Assembly (NCBI RefSeq): GCF_016698665.1
Contig: NZ_CP068046.1
Coordinates: forward strand, 1,054,001-1,118,000
From: Devosia rhizoryzae
GTDB taxonomy: Bacteria; Pseudomonadota; Alphaproteobacteria; Rhizobiales; Devosiaceae
Direction of reading: 5' to 3'
Length of the DNA: 64,000 nucleotides
Positions 1 to 8,573 of this stretch are shown here, piece after piece. The first letter of the stretch is position 1; each line of letters opens with the position of its first letter. The notes under the pieces are model-generated. The model was not told where the DNA came from and ran no database searches. It saw nothing but the letters and a program-made list of their open reading frames with translations. A program made the translations under genes and the position numbers.

Positions 1-294
1 TGGTTGGCGTTTCATGGCTGCAACGTCGGCCGCGGTGAAGGAACGCTCTTCGCTGCCATCGCGGGAATAATCGACAACCATCAGATCGTAAGGGGAGGCG
101 GCCACTTCCTGTGGATTCACCTGCTGCAGCTGGTAACCCCAGCTCCTCACCGCAGATAAGTCGGTGCGCAAGGGGGCAGACAACGCGGGCGTCGCAGCAA
201 TGGCGAGGGCGATCTGCAGAACCAGTGCGGAACTGAGCAGCGGCAGGCAGAACCGCTCGCCATGGTAGGTCTTGGTATTTCCGCCCTCAAGCAT
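1..294 (-). CDS. PelA-like GH114/TM1410-family secreted hydrolase, N-terminal part (runs off the left edge)
   Basis: I read this frame from the sequence; it is open to base 1 and gives the first 98 residues. A hydrophobic segment at about residues 17-38 ending in ALSA looks like a Sec signal peptide. The mature part then shows W-x-YQLQ and YDLMVVDYSRDG, which resemble the start of the endo-alpha-1,4-polygalactosaminidase (GH114, TM1410) fold; in Pseudomonas the related PelA hydrolase domain processes Pel polysaccharide in the periplasm. It is divergent from the pelE-F-G genes, which supports a Pel-linked role. The start is uncertain: an in-frame ATG at 339 is possible, and neither start has a clear Shine-Dalgarno sequence. 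The catalytic acid residues lie outside the window. Confidence 0.6.
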   Translation of the reverse strand, partial: MLEGGNTKTYHGERFCLPLLSSALVLQIALAIAATPALSAPLRTDLSAVRSWGYQLQQVNPQEVAASPYDLMVVDYSRDGSEERSFTAADVAAMKRQP

Positions 295-462
295 GATGCC
301 CGCCGAAGTGTCTGCGCAAGGACCATCCTTGGCCTCCATTCGATAGCCGAGTGGCAGCGGAGATCGCATTGACACCCATCAATGCTGGGCGGGCCGGCGC
401 GCCGTTAGAAAGGCCTCATCAGGCGTGCTGCCAGCATGCCGTTGCACCGAGCAGGTGATGTC

Positions 463-1140
463 ATGAACGAGCACATAAATCCCCAAACAATGGCCGTGGA
501 GCCTGTTAGGCAGGCGCGCGCCGTTAGCGCCGTTACAAAGACCGTGCAGGTCGCGGTGGTCGTTGCCGAGGTTCTCTTGGTCGCTCTTTTGCTCACCGGG
601 TATGATTGGCAGATCGTGCTTGCCGGCCATATTGGCATCATCGGCGTCTTGATCGCGCTGGTGCTCGGGTTTGAGTATGCCAAGGTACCCACCGGGACGC
701 TTCAGGCGTTTACGCTTCTCACCTTTGCCGGCGGACCAGTCGGTGCGGCGGCCGCCCTCAGTGGCGAGCAGCAGATCTGGCAGACGCGCGGCGATGCCCT
801 TGATCGCTGGTACGAAACCATCGCGCCAAGCCAGGCAGAGGCCGTGACGCTGGTCGATCTCATCATCGATGGCCGGTTGGTGCGCAAGCAGTCGCAGCTG
901 CCACGACCCTTCGACACGCTGCTTGAAACCGGCACCGTCCAGGAAAAGCAGGCGCTCCTGGCCTATCTTGCCATCGAGGACGACGAAAAGTTCGTCGAGA
1001 TCGCCCTGGCTCTTGCCCTGCGTAGTCCCGATCAGCGGGTGCGGGTTCAGGCTGCCGCGGTGGCCGCGCATATCAAGGCGCGCAACAGAGTTCGTGGCCT
1101 GCCGGCTAGCACTCTCCTCGACGGCACAGCGCGCGCCTAA
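463..1140 (+). CDS. PelE-like membrane protein of a Pel exopolysaccharide locus
   Basis: A 225-residue protein. Two transmembrane helices are visible at about residues 20-40 and 46-68, followed by a cytoplasmic part. That part ends in helical units (LPRPFDTLLETG, then RSPDQRVRVQAAAVAAH) resembling HEAT/TPR-like repeats, as in PelE, the inner-membrane partner of the PelF/PelG synthase complex. I chose the ATG at 463, preceded by CAGGTGA, over the in-frame ATG at 436, which has no ribosome-binding site. pelF follows after 32 bases and pelG overlaps pelF, so this is the first gene of an operon. The PelE assignment rests on context plus topology and is moderate; the protein is shorter than the Pseudomonas one. 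Confidence 0.55.
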   Translation: MNEHINPQTMAVEPVRQARAVSAVTKTVQVAVVVAEVLLVALLLTGYDWQIVLAGHIGIIGVLIALVLGFEYAKVPTGTLQAFTLLTFAGGPVGAAAALSGEQQIWQTRGDALDRWYETIAPSQAEAVTLVDLIIDGRLVRKQSQLPRPFDTLLETGTVQEKQALLAYLAIEDDEKFVEIALALALRSPDQRVRVQAAAVAAHIKARNRVRGLPASTLLDGTARA

Positions 1141-1172
1141 CTCCACAAACCTCAGACACAAAGGACAAGACC

Positions 1173-2693
1173 ATGTGGCGCGATGACAGAAGTGACTTTC
1201 TCGGCTCGTCATCCGGTGTTGCCGATGTGTGCCTCATCGCCGAAGGGTGTTATCCCTATGTCGCCGGTGGCGTATCGAGCTGGATCGATTGGCTCATTCG
1301 CGCGCATCCGGAGCTGACCTTCAGGGTGCTGGCCGTCCTGCCCAGTGCTCCGACCACGCCGCCGCGCTACGCTCGGCCCGACAACTTGTTGTCGATAGAG
1401 CATGTGCGGCTGGACGACACCAGGATGGGCTCGGCGCGCCCCTGGCCCAAGGTGACCCCGGAGCACTTGGCGGAACTGCTTGGCCAACTCTTGAGCGAGG
1501 GTGACGCAAGCCAGCTTTCAGGGCTTTTGTCTTTGCTCGGCACACCCCGTCATCGGACGGCCCTCGACACGCTGCTCAACTCGCCTGAGGCCTGGCAGAC
1601 CATGTGTGCCTATTACGGGTCGATGTCGCACGCTTCGTTCCTGGGCTACTTCTGGGCCTGGCGTACATTGGTGGGCGGGCTGTTCCGCATGCTGACCTGC
1701 CCCTTGCCGGAAGCGCGCATCTACCATGCCGTGTCGACTGGCTATGCCGGGCTGATCGGGGCGCGCGCCGCCATCGAGACCGGCCGCAATCTCATCATCA
1801 GCGAGCACGGGATTTATTCCAACGAACGCCGCATCGAGATTCTAATGGCGGACTGGATCTCCAACAGCATCGATACCGGGCTCGATCTTTCCGACGATCG
1901 CAAGGACATCCGCGAGCTTTGGGCGCGCAGCTTCGAAAGCTTTGCGCGCATCGCCTATGACGCAGCGACCGAAATCACCGCCCTCTACGAAGCGAACCAG
2001 GTGTTCCAGTACGCCCTGGGTGCCGAGCCCAAAAAGCTCAGTGTCATCCCCAATGGCGTGGATGTGGAGCGCTATGGCGCCGTCCAGCGGATCCGTCCCG
2101 AACGGCCAACCATCGCCTTTATCGGCCGCGTTACACCGATCAAGGACGTGCAAACCTTTATCGATGTTGCCGAAAGGCTACGGGCCGACTTTCCTGATCT
2201 GCGGGCGCTGATCATCGGGCCGATGGATGAGGATCCCGACTATGCACAAGGCTGCATCGAAGAAGTCAACCGGCGCTTTCTTGCCGACACCATCACCTTT
2301 ACCGGTGCGGTCAAGGTCGCAGACTATCTGGGGCAGATCGACGTTTTGGTTCTGACCAGCATCAGTGAAGCCTTGCCGCTCGTCATCCTTGAAGCCGGTG
2401 CTGCAGGTGTTCCCTGCGTCGCAACAGATGTCGGCGCCTGCCGCGAAATTCTTGAAGGCCGCATCGGCGAAGCCGGAGCGATCGGTCCCGGTGGCGCCGT
2501 GGCGCCGGTCGGCGCCAACGAGGAGATCGCGGCATCCATTGGCTTCCTGCTGGCGGACCCCGATCGCCTCTCAAGCTTTGGCGAAAATCTCAAGCGCCGC
2601 GTGCAGCAGCACTATCGCGCCGAAGACGTCGCGAAGTCCTACCGTGCCCTTTACCGGCAGAACTTTCATCCCAAGAACCAGGTGGTGGCATAA
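1173..2693 (+). CDS. pelF: PelF-like GT4 glycosyltransferase for exopolysaccharide synthesis
   Basis: A 506-residue cytosolic glycosyltransferase of the PelF family, which polymerises the Pel backbone from UDP-sugars at the inner membrane. The N-terminal Rossmann domain carries the family signature EGCYPYVAGGVSSW (about residues 25-38). The C-terminal domain starts near 'VIPNGVDVERY' and contains 'IGRVTPIKD' and the GT4 EX7E motif (E399 and E407 in SEALPLVILE). Length matches the family, about 500 residues. The ATG at 1173 follows AAGGACAAG. The stop codon overlaps the pelG start by one base (TAATG), indicating translational coupling. Confidence 0.85.
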   Translation: MWRDDRSDFLGSSSGVADVCLIAEGCYPYVAGGVSSWIDWLIRAHPELTFRVLAVLPSAPTTPPRYARPDNLLSIEHVRLDDTRMGSARPWPKVTPEHLAELLGQLLSEGDASQLSGLLSLLGTPRHRTALDTLLNSPEAWQTMCAYYGSMSHASFLGYFWAWRTLVGGLFRMLTCPLPEARIYHAVSTGYAGLIGARAAIETGRNLIISEHGIYSNERRIEILMADWISNSIDTGLDLSDDRKDIRELWARSFESFARIAYDAATEITALYEANQVFQYALGAEPKKLSVIPNGVDVERYGAVQRIRPERPTIAFIGRVTPIKDVQTFIDVAERLRADFPDLRALIIGPMDEDPDYAQGCIEEVNRRFLADTITFTGAVKVADYLGQIDVLVLTSISEALPLVILEAGAAGVPCVATDVGACREILEGRIGEAGAIGPGGAVAPVGANEEIAASIGFLLADPDRLSSFGENLKRRVQQHYRAEDVAKSYRALYRQNFHPKNQVVA

Positions 2694-4087
2694 TGGCCGG
2701 CATAGGATTTGCGCTCAAGAAGCTCAGCAACCAGGACAATCTGGCGTCCCGGTCTCTGGCGGGTGGCCACGCCATCCTGATCTCTTCCGGTCCCTGGATC
2801 GTCATCATGGGTGGCCTGGCGCTGCTGCATGTCCTAGGGCAACCGATCCTTGATCCTGAGGAACTCAAGATCTTCAGCATCCTCGTGATCTACAGTTTTG
2901 CGCTGTCTCTTGTGGTGACGGCCCCGGTGTCCCTCGAGGCAACCTTGCGCGTCTCGCGCATCCTTTTTCAACGGCGCTTCGAAAAGGTGCAAGGCGTTTA
3001 CCTGGCCGCGCTTTTCGCCACCACTGTCTTGTCTCTTGCCGGCGGCATTATCGTTTTCTTTGGGCTGATCCGCCTGCCCACGGTCCTGGGCGTGGCGGCC
3101 CTGATCTGCGTGCTACAAGTGTCCCAGCTGTGGCTCGCCATGGCGTTTGTCGCAGCAATCAAGCAGTACGCAGCGGTGACGTCGGCCTTTGCCCTGGGCC
3201 TGAGCTGTTCGATAGTCTTCGGCACCTCCGCGGCTGCCCTGGGACACGGCCCGGCCGGCATGCTGCTCGGCTTCAGCGTCGGCCTTTGCGTTGCCTTCTG
3301 CATCCTCAACTACCTGATCATCAGAACATTCCCAGGCAAGCTCGCTCCACTTCGGGAAGTGCTGGGCATGCTCGGCACAATGCGGCCGACATCCGCCACC
3401 TTTGTCCTCGCCGGCCTTTGCAGCGCACTGGCGGTCTGGATCGACAAGATCATCGTCTGGCATTCCGTGGAGGCGACCAGCGTCACCGAAGGTCTTTTCT
3501 ACGCGGTGCGTTACGACAGCCCCATGTTCGTGGCCTATCTCGCCATTGTTCCAGTCATGTCCATTCTGGTCATGTGGCTTGAGACGACCTTCTTCGACAA
3601 TTATCGGCACTATCGCGACATCGTTCATTCCGGCGGCACTTTGCGGCAGATCGACGAGCAGCGGAGCCAACTGGCGCAGGACACGATCGACACCGTCTTC
3701 ACCGCCTTTCTGGTGCAGCTGACGATCAGCGCAGCCCTCGCCGTGATGGCGCCCTTCGTCGCGGAACTCCTCGGCCTGCCATTCGACGCGATCTCCGTCC
3801 TGCGGCTGGCGCTTATCGGTTCGGCCTTTCACTTCCTGTTCCAGGCCAGCTGCGGCGTGATCCTCTTCGTACAGTACGGCAAAGCCTATCTCTGGCTGCA
3901 GCTCGGCTTTCTTCTGCTCAACGGTGGCTGCACGGCCGTCATGCTGCGCAACCCCGACTATTTGGGCCTGGGCTACGTCCTGGCCTGCATGGTCAGCGGG
4001 ACACTTGCCTATGCCGCCATGCGCCGCACGCTGAACTCACTCAATCGCCTGACCTTCGTGGTCAACAATCCCGCTGTGCGTGCCTGA
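2693..4087 (+). CDS. pelG: PelG-like polysaccharide transporter (MOP/Wzx-like)
   Basis: A 464-residue integral membrane protein with about 12 hydrophobic segments along its whole length. It starts with the PelG-typical MAGIGFALKKL, followed by a glycine-rich first helix. PelG is the inner-membrane transporter that works with PelF and is thought to move the nascent polymer across the membrane. The start overlaps the pelF stop by one base. The downstream PelD-like gene begins 26 bases later, so pelE-F-G-D form one transcription unit. Length and order fit PelG (about 450-460 residues). Confidence 0.85.
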   Translation: MAGIGFALKKLSNQDNLASRSLAGGHAILISSGPWIVIMGGLALLHVLGQPILDPEELKIFSILVIYSFALSLVVTAPVSLEATLRVSRILFQRRFEKVQGVYLAALFATTVLSLAGGIIVFFGLIRLPTVLGVAALICVLQVSQLWLAMAFVAAIKQYAAVTSAFALGLSCSIVFGTSAAALGHGPAGMLLGFSVGLCVAFCILNYLIIRTFPGKLAPLREVLGMLGTMRPTSATFVLAGLCSALAVWIDKIIVWHSVEATSVTEGLFYAVRYDSPMFVAYLAIVPVMSILVMWLETTFFDNYRHYRDIVHSGGTLRQIDEQRSQLAQDTIDTVFTAFLVQLTISAALAVMAPFVAELLGLPFDAISVLRLALIGSAFHFLFQASCGVILFVQYGKAYLWLQLGFLLLNGGCTAVMLRNPDYLGLGYVLACMVSGTLAYAAMRRTLNSLNRLTFVVNNPAVRA

Positions 4088-4113
4088 CCAAACATCGCAA
4101 TCTCGAGGACATC

Positions 4114-4704
4114 ATGAGCAACGACAACACTGCGGCATCGCTTCAATCCGTCGACCACAGCAGAGGCGTGCTTCCCCGATCCGACGGGCTGGCGATTGCC
4201 GAAGGCGTCATTCTTCTTTGTGGACTGGCCCTGCTGAACCATACCGGCCTGATGCCCTTCGATGTCTTTCCGGTGCATCCATACCTCTTCGCCGTTATCC
4301 TGCTCAGCGCTCAATATGGCCTTTATGGTGGACTGCTCAGCGCCTTCGGTGCGATCGCGCTGGTTCACGGCGGCGGCATGCCCGTCAGGGCCATCGACAT
4401 GAGCTATGCTCAATACTTTCAACTGGCCTGGGCGGACTCGCTTTCGTGGGTACTGGCTGCGCTTATGGTCGGTTTGGTGACGACGCGGCGGAGCAGGGCA
4501 CTCAAGGCGCAGGCGAGCAAGCTGCAGAGCGCGACGGTGGCGCAATCGATCATTGCAGCTCAGTATCAAGTGCTGGCGCAGCGTACCCATGAGCTGGAAC
4601 GGAGTCTTGCCGGCCGGCGGGAGCCGGTGGAGGCTATGGCGCCGGTACAATCAAACAGCGCACAGGGACCACGATCCGCGCGGCTAGTGCAGACGGCCGG
4701 CTAG
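4114..4704 (+). CDS. PelD-like membrane protein lacking the GAF and GGDEF domains
   Basis: A 196-residue protein. About four transmembrane segments lie between residues 27 and 126 (for example AIAEGVILLCGLALL, PYLFAVILLSAQYG and LSWVLAALMVGLV). They are followed by a charged helical, coiled-coil-like stretch at about residues 129-168 and a low-complexity tail. This matches the N-terminal membrane part of PelD, the c-di-GMP receptor that activates Pel synthesis, but the frame ends where the GAF and degenerate GGDEF domains should begin. Only 30 bases separate its stop from the convergent kinase gene, so no remnant can be hidden there. Without the receptor domain it cannot bind c-di-GMP in the known way. 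It could instead be another four-helix membrane protein; the PelD link is inferred from topology and position. Confidence 0.5.
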   Translation: MSNDNTAASLQSVDHSRGVLPRSDGLAIAEGVILLCGLALLNHTGLMPFDVFPVHPYLFAVILLSAQYGLYGGLLSAFGAIALVHGGGMPVRAIDMSYAQYFQLAWADSLSWVLAALMVGLVTTRRSRALKAQASKLQSATVAQSIIAAQYQVLAQRTHELERSLAGRREPVEAMAPVQSNSAQGPRSARLVQTAG

Positions 4705-4734
4705 GTTATGCGGATAGCTCCTCGCGGTCGCCTG

Positions 4735-6120
4735 TTAGGTCAACGACTTGCCCGCCGGTTTTAGTGGGAGCCACATGTCCAGTCGGGACAATCCGTCACT
4801 CCGAACAAAGGAGAAGGTACCATCCAGGCTCTGGACGCGGGTCCGCAAGCTGTAAAGACCGATGCCGACGTGATCCGAGGCGATTTGTGATTCGCCCTCT
4901 TGGTAGAGGTTGGAGATGGATAACTTCAGCAGCCCATCCTCGGTTTTTGCACTCAGCATATGACTGGCCGGAATGCCATGCTTGAAGGCATTGTTGAGCC
5001 CCTCCTGAACGAAGCGATAGACACAGACCGATAAATCGCCGGCGAGATGAAGCGGTTCAGCCTCGTTCTCGAAGGCCAGGTTGGCGCCTGTGCGGCGCAG
5101 GTGATGTCCCACGGCGTTGTCGATCACCTGGGCAATGTTGAGATTTTCAATTTCGGGAAGAACCAGAGACATCGCAATGGCCCGAACTTCGGCCATTGCG
5201 TCTCCTAACACCGCCTCTACTTCGCTGATCGCTGCACTGCGCTCCGCCGCGCGAGACTTGGATCGAACGCCGTCCAGCTTCAGGACGGCGTAGCCAATCG
5301 ATTGCGCCGGTCCGTCATGGAGATCCCGGCCGATGTTGCGAAGATACCGTTCGGTTATTCGCGTGACGGTCCGAGTTGCTTCCTCGGCTGCATCCTTGGA
5401 GTCGCGAAAGCGGTTGGTGCGCGCTCGAAATACCTGCACCTGCCTGGCCAGGAGCGAGCGTTGGCGCTCCAATGTGCGGTTTCCCTCAAGCACGATCAGA
5501 AAGAGGCCCAGCATCACGACCAGGGCAATGGTCGCTACGGCGAACCAGCTGGCAGCGATAACATTGTCGAGGTCCCGCTGCAGGGTGGATCGCACTTCGC
5601 GCAGGTGAACGGCCGCGGCGATGTCTCCTGTCTCCGGGTCATGCCAGGGGAAGAAAATGTCGGTGTAGTTGGAAGCGCTGGCTTCATCGTCAAGCTTGAC
5701 TGAGGTGAAACCCTCGAAGGCCTGCAGGATCTCGGCCGGCGGATCAGCGTCCGGGGTAATTGGGGAAATGTTGGAGTAGATGATGTCCAGCTCGGTGGAC
5801 CAGATATCGAGATAGGGAAATTCGGCCGCAAATGTTTGATCCGACATCAATGCGTCTAATGCTAAGCGATCCTTTTCAGGCAGGTCTTTCCCAGGCGCGT
5901 AATCGTTTAGGGTTCGCGAAAGTATACGCTGCCCCATTGCAGCGATGTCTCCACCGCGCCGTTTCACCAAGGTGTCTGACAAGAAGATCGTGGTGCAAAC
6001 CGCGCAGATAACCATGGCGGCCAGGGTGTAGATGATGCCAGTGGCAATAAATCGCCAGGCATAAGGAAATCGCATCCAACGTTTGCGCAGGCTTAGCCGA
6101 CGATCGAAGTCATCGATCAT
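4735..6120 (-). CDS. Membrane sensor histidine kinase, NarL/DegS (HisKA_3) type
   Basis: A 461-residue kinase. Helix 1 spans about residues 23-46, an extracytoplasmic sensor region 47-185, and helix 2 187-211. A coiled linker leads to the HisKA_3 dimerisation domain with RDLHDGPAQ (phospho-accepting H268). The HATPase domain has the N-box EGLNNAFKHG and the glycine box VGIGLYSLRTR. I chose the ATG at 6120 because GGAGG lies just upstream; a TTG at 6132 would add four residues but contains that Shine-Dalgarno sequence. The response regulator is divergent at 6450, so the two form a two-component system. The gene is convergent with the PelD-like gene, and its signal is unknown. Confidence 0.88.
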   Translation of the reverse strand: MIDDFDRRLSLRKRWMRFPYAWRFIATGIIYTLAAMVICAVCTTIFLSDTLVKRRGGDIAAMGQRILSRTLNDYAPGKDLPEKDRLALDALMSDQTFAAEFPYLDIWSTELDIIYSNISPITPDADPPAEILQAFEGFTSVKLDDEASASNYTDIFFPWHDPETGDIAAAVHLREVRSTLQRDLDNVIAASWFAVATIALVVMLGLFLIVLEGNRTLERQRSLLARQVQVFRARTNRFRDSKDAAEEATRTVTRITERYLRNIGRDLHDGPAQSIGYAVLKLDGVRSKSRAAERSAAISEVEAVLGDAMAEVRAIAMSLVLPEIENLNIAQVIDNAVGHHLRRTGANLAFENEAEPLHLAGDLSVCVYRFVQEGLNNAFKHGIPASHMLSAKTEDGLLKLSISNLYQEGESQIASDHVGIGLYSLRTRVQSLDGTFSFVRSDGLSRLDMWLPLKPAGKSLT

Positions 6121-6449
6121 CTTGTCCTCCAACAGCGTGCCGCGACCGCAATGTAAACTGAAGAAGTTGGAGTGGCTACGGGCAGGTTAGCGCAAGTGAA
6201 AACTTTCTGGACAGGCAAGAATGCTTACAAGATTGTCATATCGAGACCCATTCGCCCCATCTAATGACCGAAGGTAAGTACTTGCGGTTACGCATTTCCG
6301 ACTAACCCTCCTTTGGGGAGTCGAAGGCATTCGAACGCTTGTTAATCACGAATCCAGGTCCGTGCGGGAAATTGTTTACGGATCGTTAATCTTCCAGTAA
6401 ATTGCAGTAATCGCTGGTGTTAACAGGGTGCAGCTTTTGCTGAAATGGC
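6121..6449. other. Intergenic region between divergent kinase and response regulator genes
   Basis: A 329-base AT-richer gap that must hold the promoters of both divergent genes. I see a short palindrome TCGAAGGCATTCGA near 6320 and AT-rich GTTTAC/GTTAAT tracts near 6370-6390, but no convincing -35/-10 pair, RNA gene or open frame with coding character. Confidence 0.4.
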
Positions 6450-7115
6450 ATGCACAACTTGATCAAAGTAGCGGTTGCTGACGACCATCCTGTCTTGCTT
6501 GCGGGCATAAACGTCCTTTTTGCGAATAGCGGGCGGCATGAAGTGGTTGGGCAAGCCATCACCGCCGATGGCTGCCTGGAGCTTGTGCGGACCTCGGCGC
6601 CAGATGTCATCGTCATGGACCTGAGTATGCCAGGTGACGTGTTCCGCACTATTTCTCAGATCTCCACCACGGCTCCGAAGACCAAGATCGTGGTTTTTAC
6701 CGCATTCTGCAGCCTCGAGTCCGCTATCAAGGCTCTGGACGCAGGCGCTACCGGTTTTGTTCTCAAGGGAAGCGCCTCGAGCGAATTGCTCCTGGCCGTG
6801 GACATGGTTTTCGCCGACCAGATGTTTATCACCCAGCAATATGCAAGCCAGGTGATGAACGGCTTGCGCGATCGGGCCAGACGTCAGGTGGTGGACGAAA
6901 GCAACAAGCTGAACATCCGTGAGAAGCAGATCATAGGGCACCTGTTGCAGGCACGAACCAATCGCGAAATCGCCGGTGAGCTGCGGATCAGCGAAAAGAC
7001 GGTCAAGCACTACATGACGGGGCTGATGCAAAAGCTCAAAGCGCGCAATCGCGTGGAAGTTGTGATCGCTGCCCGACGCAGCCAGGAAGCCGAGCTGGAA
7101 CGCGGCCAGCTCTAG
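6450..7115 (+). CDS. LuxR/NarL-family response regulator
   Basis: A 221-residue protein. The receiver domain spans about residues 5-120, with the acidic pair D11-D12, the phospho-acceptor D57 in VIVMDLSMP, and the conserved K in VLKGS. The LuxR-type helix-turn-helix is at about 150-210 (LNIREKQIIGHLLQ, NREIAGELRISEKTVKHY). It is a DNA-binding transcription factor, presumably phosphorylated by the divergent kinase at 4735-6120. The start codon lacks a strong ribosome-binding site. Neighbouring Pel genes are plausible targets, but no binding site can be read from the sequence. Confidence 0.92.
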   Translation: MHNLIKVAVADDHPVLLAGINVLFANSGRHEVVGQAITADGCLELVRTSAPDVIVMDLSMPGDVFRTISQISTTAPKTKIVVFTAFCSLESAIKALDAGATGFVLKGSASSELLLAVDMVFADQMFITQQYASQVMNGLRDRARRQVVDESNKLNIREKQIIGHLLQARTNREIAGELRISEKTVKHYMTGLMQKLKARNRVEVVIAARRSQEAELERGQL

Positions 7116-7151
7116 GCGTTCCGCACCAGTGACAACGGTTCGCCGTCTTCG

Positions 7152-7955
7152 CTATTCGGCCGCGACTCGAAAGTCACTTGGCTCTTCATCCAGCAAAGAC
7201 GCATTCAGCAGCATCGCCTTCTGGCGCAGGGCAGGGGCCCGGCTACGGGCCATCTCCGTAAGGTCCGTCTCGTCTTGTCCGGCCAGGCTAAAGAGATCGG
7301 CGCGGCGCAGCAGGCGGACACTGGCACTGTCGATGACCGCGAGTGTTCCCCGACGGACCAGCGCCTGCATGTTGCGGCTGACGGTCTCGACGGTTGTTCC
7401 AAGATACGCAGCAAAATCGCGCCGGTTCATCGGTATGTGGATCAGTGAAGTTTTGGTCTTCTGCTCGTCCGAGCGCATCTCGTCGGCAATCAGGCGCAGG
7501 GCAAGGTAGGTGGTGAAGCGCTCCATCGTGCTCTGACAGGCAAGCACGGTGATCCGGTCATAGGCTTCTTCAAGCTGGTAGAGGTTTTCGAGATGAATGC
7601 GGTGCTCCAGCTCGCGGCTTTGCGACAGGAGCTTGTGAAAGACGGCCCGCTTGAAGCACGTAACGGTCACATCGGTGGCCGCCTCGATGGTGAATTCACC
7701 ACCAGTTTCGAAGACGCGGCCGAAAAATCCGGGGGCCTCGATGACTCCAACGATGTTGGTTCTTCCATCCGGCAGGAAGGTGACCAGCTTGACGAGCCCC
7801 TTGGTGACATAGCCCACGATATCCGGTGCGCCGGGCTCCCAGATGGTCTGACCGCGCGCATAGGACTTCGTCCAGGACTGAGTAGAGTCTCGCTGTGGCG
7901 CGCCTGCGCCAAGACCTGGCAGCGTAGTGCCATCGGCAGTTGAACTGTGAAACAT
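7152..7955 (-). CDS. Crp/Fnr-family transcriptional regulator (FixK-like)
   Basis: A 267-residue regulator. A cyclic-nucleotide-binding-like beta roll occupies about residues 35-125. It is followed by the long dimerisation helix (LEEAYDRITVLACQSTMERF) and a winged helix-turn-helix containing MNRRDFAAYLGTTVETVSRNM, the recognition helix typical of Fnr/FixK proteins. No cysteine cluster is present near the N terminus, so it is not a classical oxygen-sensing [4Fe-4S] FNR. Its 3' end faces the response regulator 36 bases away with no obvious terminator between. The roughly 280 bases upstream, up to the tRNA gene, contain no gene I can support. Confidence 0.88.
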   Translation of the reverse strand: MFHSSTADGTTLPGLGAGAPQRDSTQSWTKSYARGQTIWEPGAPDIVGYVTKGLVKLVTFLPDGRTNIVGVIEAPGFFGRVFETGGEFTIEAATDVTVTCFKRAVFHKLLSQSRELEHRIHLENLYQLEEAYDRITVLACQSTMERFTTYLALRLIADEMRSDEQKTKTSLIHIPMNRRDFAAYLGTTVETVSRNMQALVRRGTLAVIDSASVRLLRRADLFSLAGQDETDLTEMARSRAPALRQKAMLLNASLLDEEPSDFRVAAE

Positions 7956-8235
7956 GGCTGCGCTCCCAAGACCATCGAATCCTGCAGCCGATTAGAAAGT
8001 TTTGCAGCAAAGTGAGCTATTTACGATGGTCGAAAGCCGGAATGGACCAATGCGGGAGCAAACGAAATACGATGGTCCACATTTTGATCAGACCTTAGTT
8101 CGCTGACAGACCGAATAGGCCAGACGAAGTCGAGAAGCGGCGCCAAATCCAGGTTCGCGATACTCTTCCCAACATGGCCCAGCTGCTGGTTTATCAGCAT
8201 TAATGGCATCAAGCTCGGTGTTCGGGAGAGGAGAC

Positions 8236-8311
<76 letters not shown>

Positions 8312-8573
8312 GCCGGGTGCGCTTTAGCATTGTCAGGGCTCGGGCGGCAACCGTTCGGGGGAGGTCGTGGAAACTTTTATTCTGCCGAAAGTGGACGATG
8401 CGCACTGCGAACAGCCTTCCTCGCGATGGTCTTGGTGAGGTTTAGCACAGGCCGCTACTTAGCCGCACAAATTTGCTTTGAGCCTCGCTAACGCCAGCGT
8501 TTCCGGCACTTTCGGGATTGCTGGAGCATCGCCGACGGCGCTACCTACGGCCAGTTCTTGAGAGGCTCGACAC
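8312..8573. other. Intergenic region between tRNA-Thr and cysD
   Basis: About 260 bases upstream of cysD. No coding frame with a ribosome-binding site and no recognisable SAM-type riboswitch core is seen. It should carry the cysD promoter, which I cannot place. Confidence 0.3.

Noticed and set aside
369-392. TTGACA at 369 as a -35 element for pelE
   Set aside because: No acceptable -10 sequence lies 16-18 bases downstream (GGCCGG), so I do not call a promoter.
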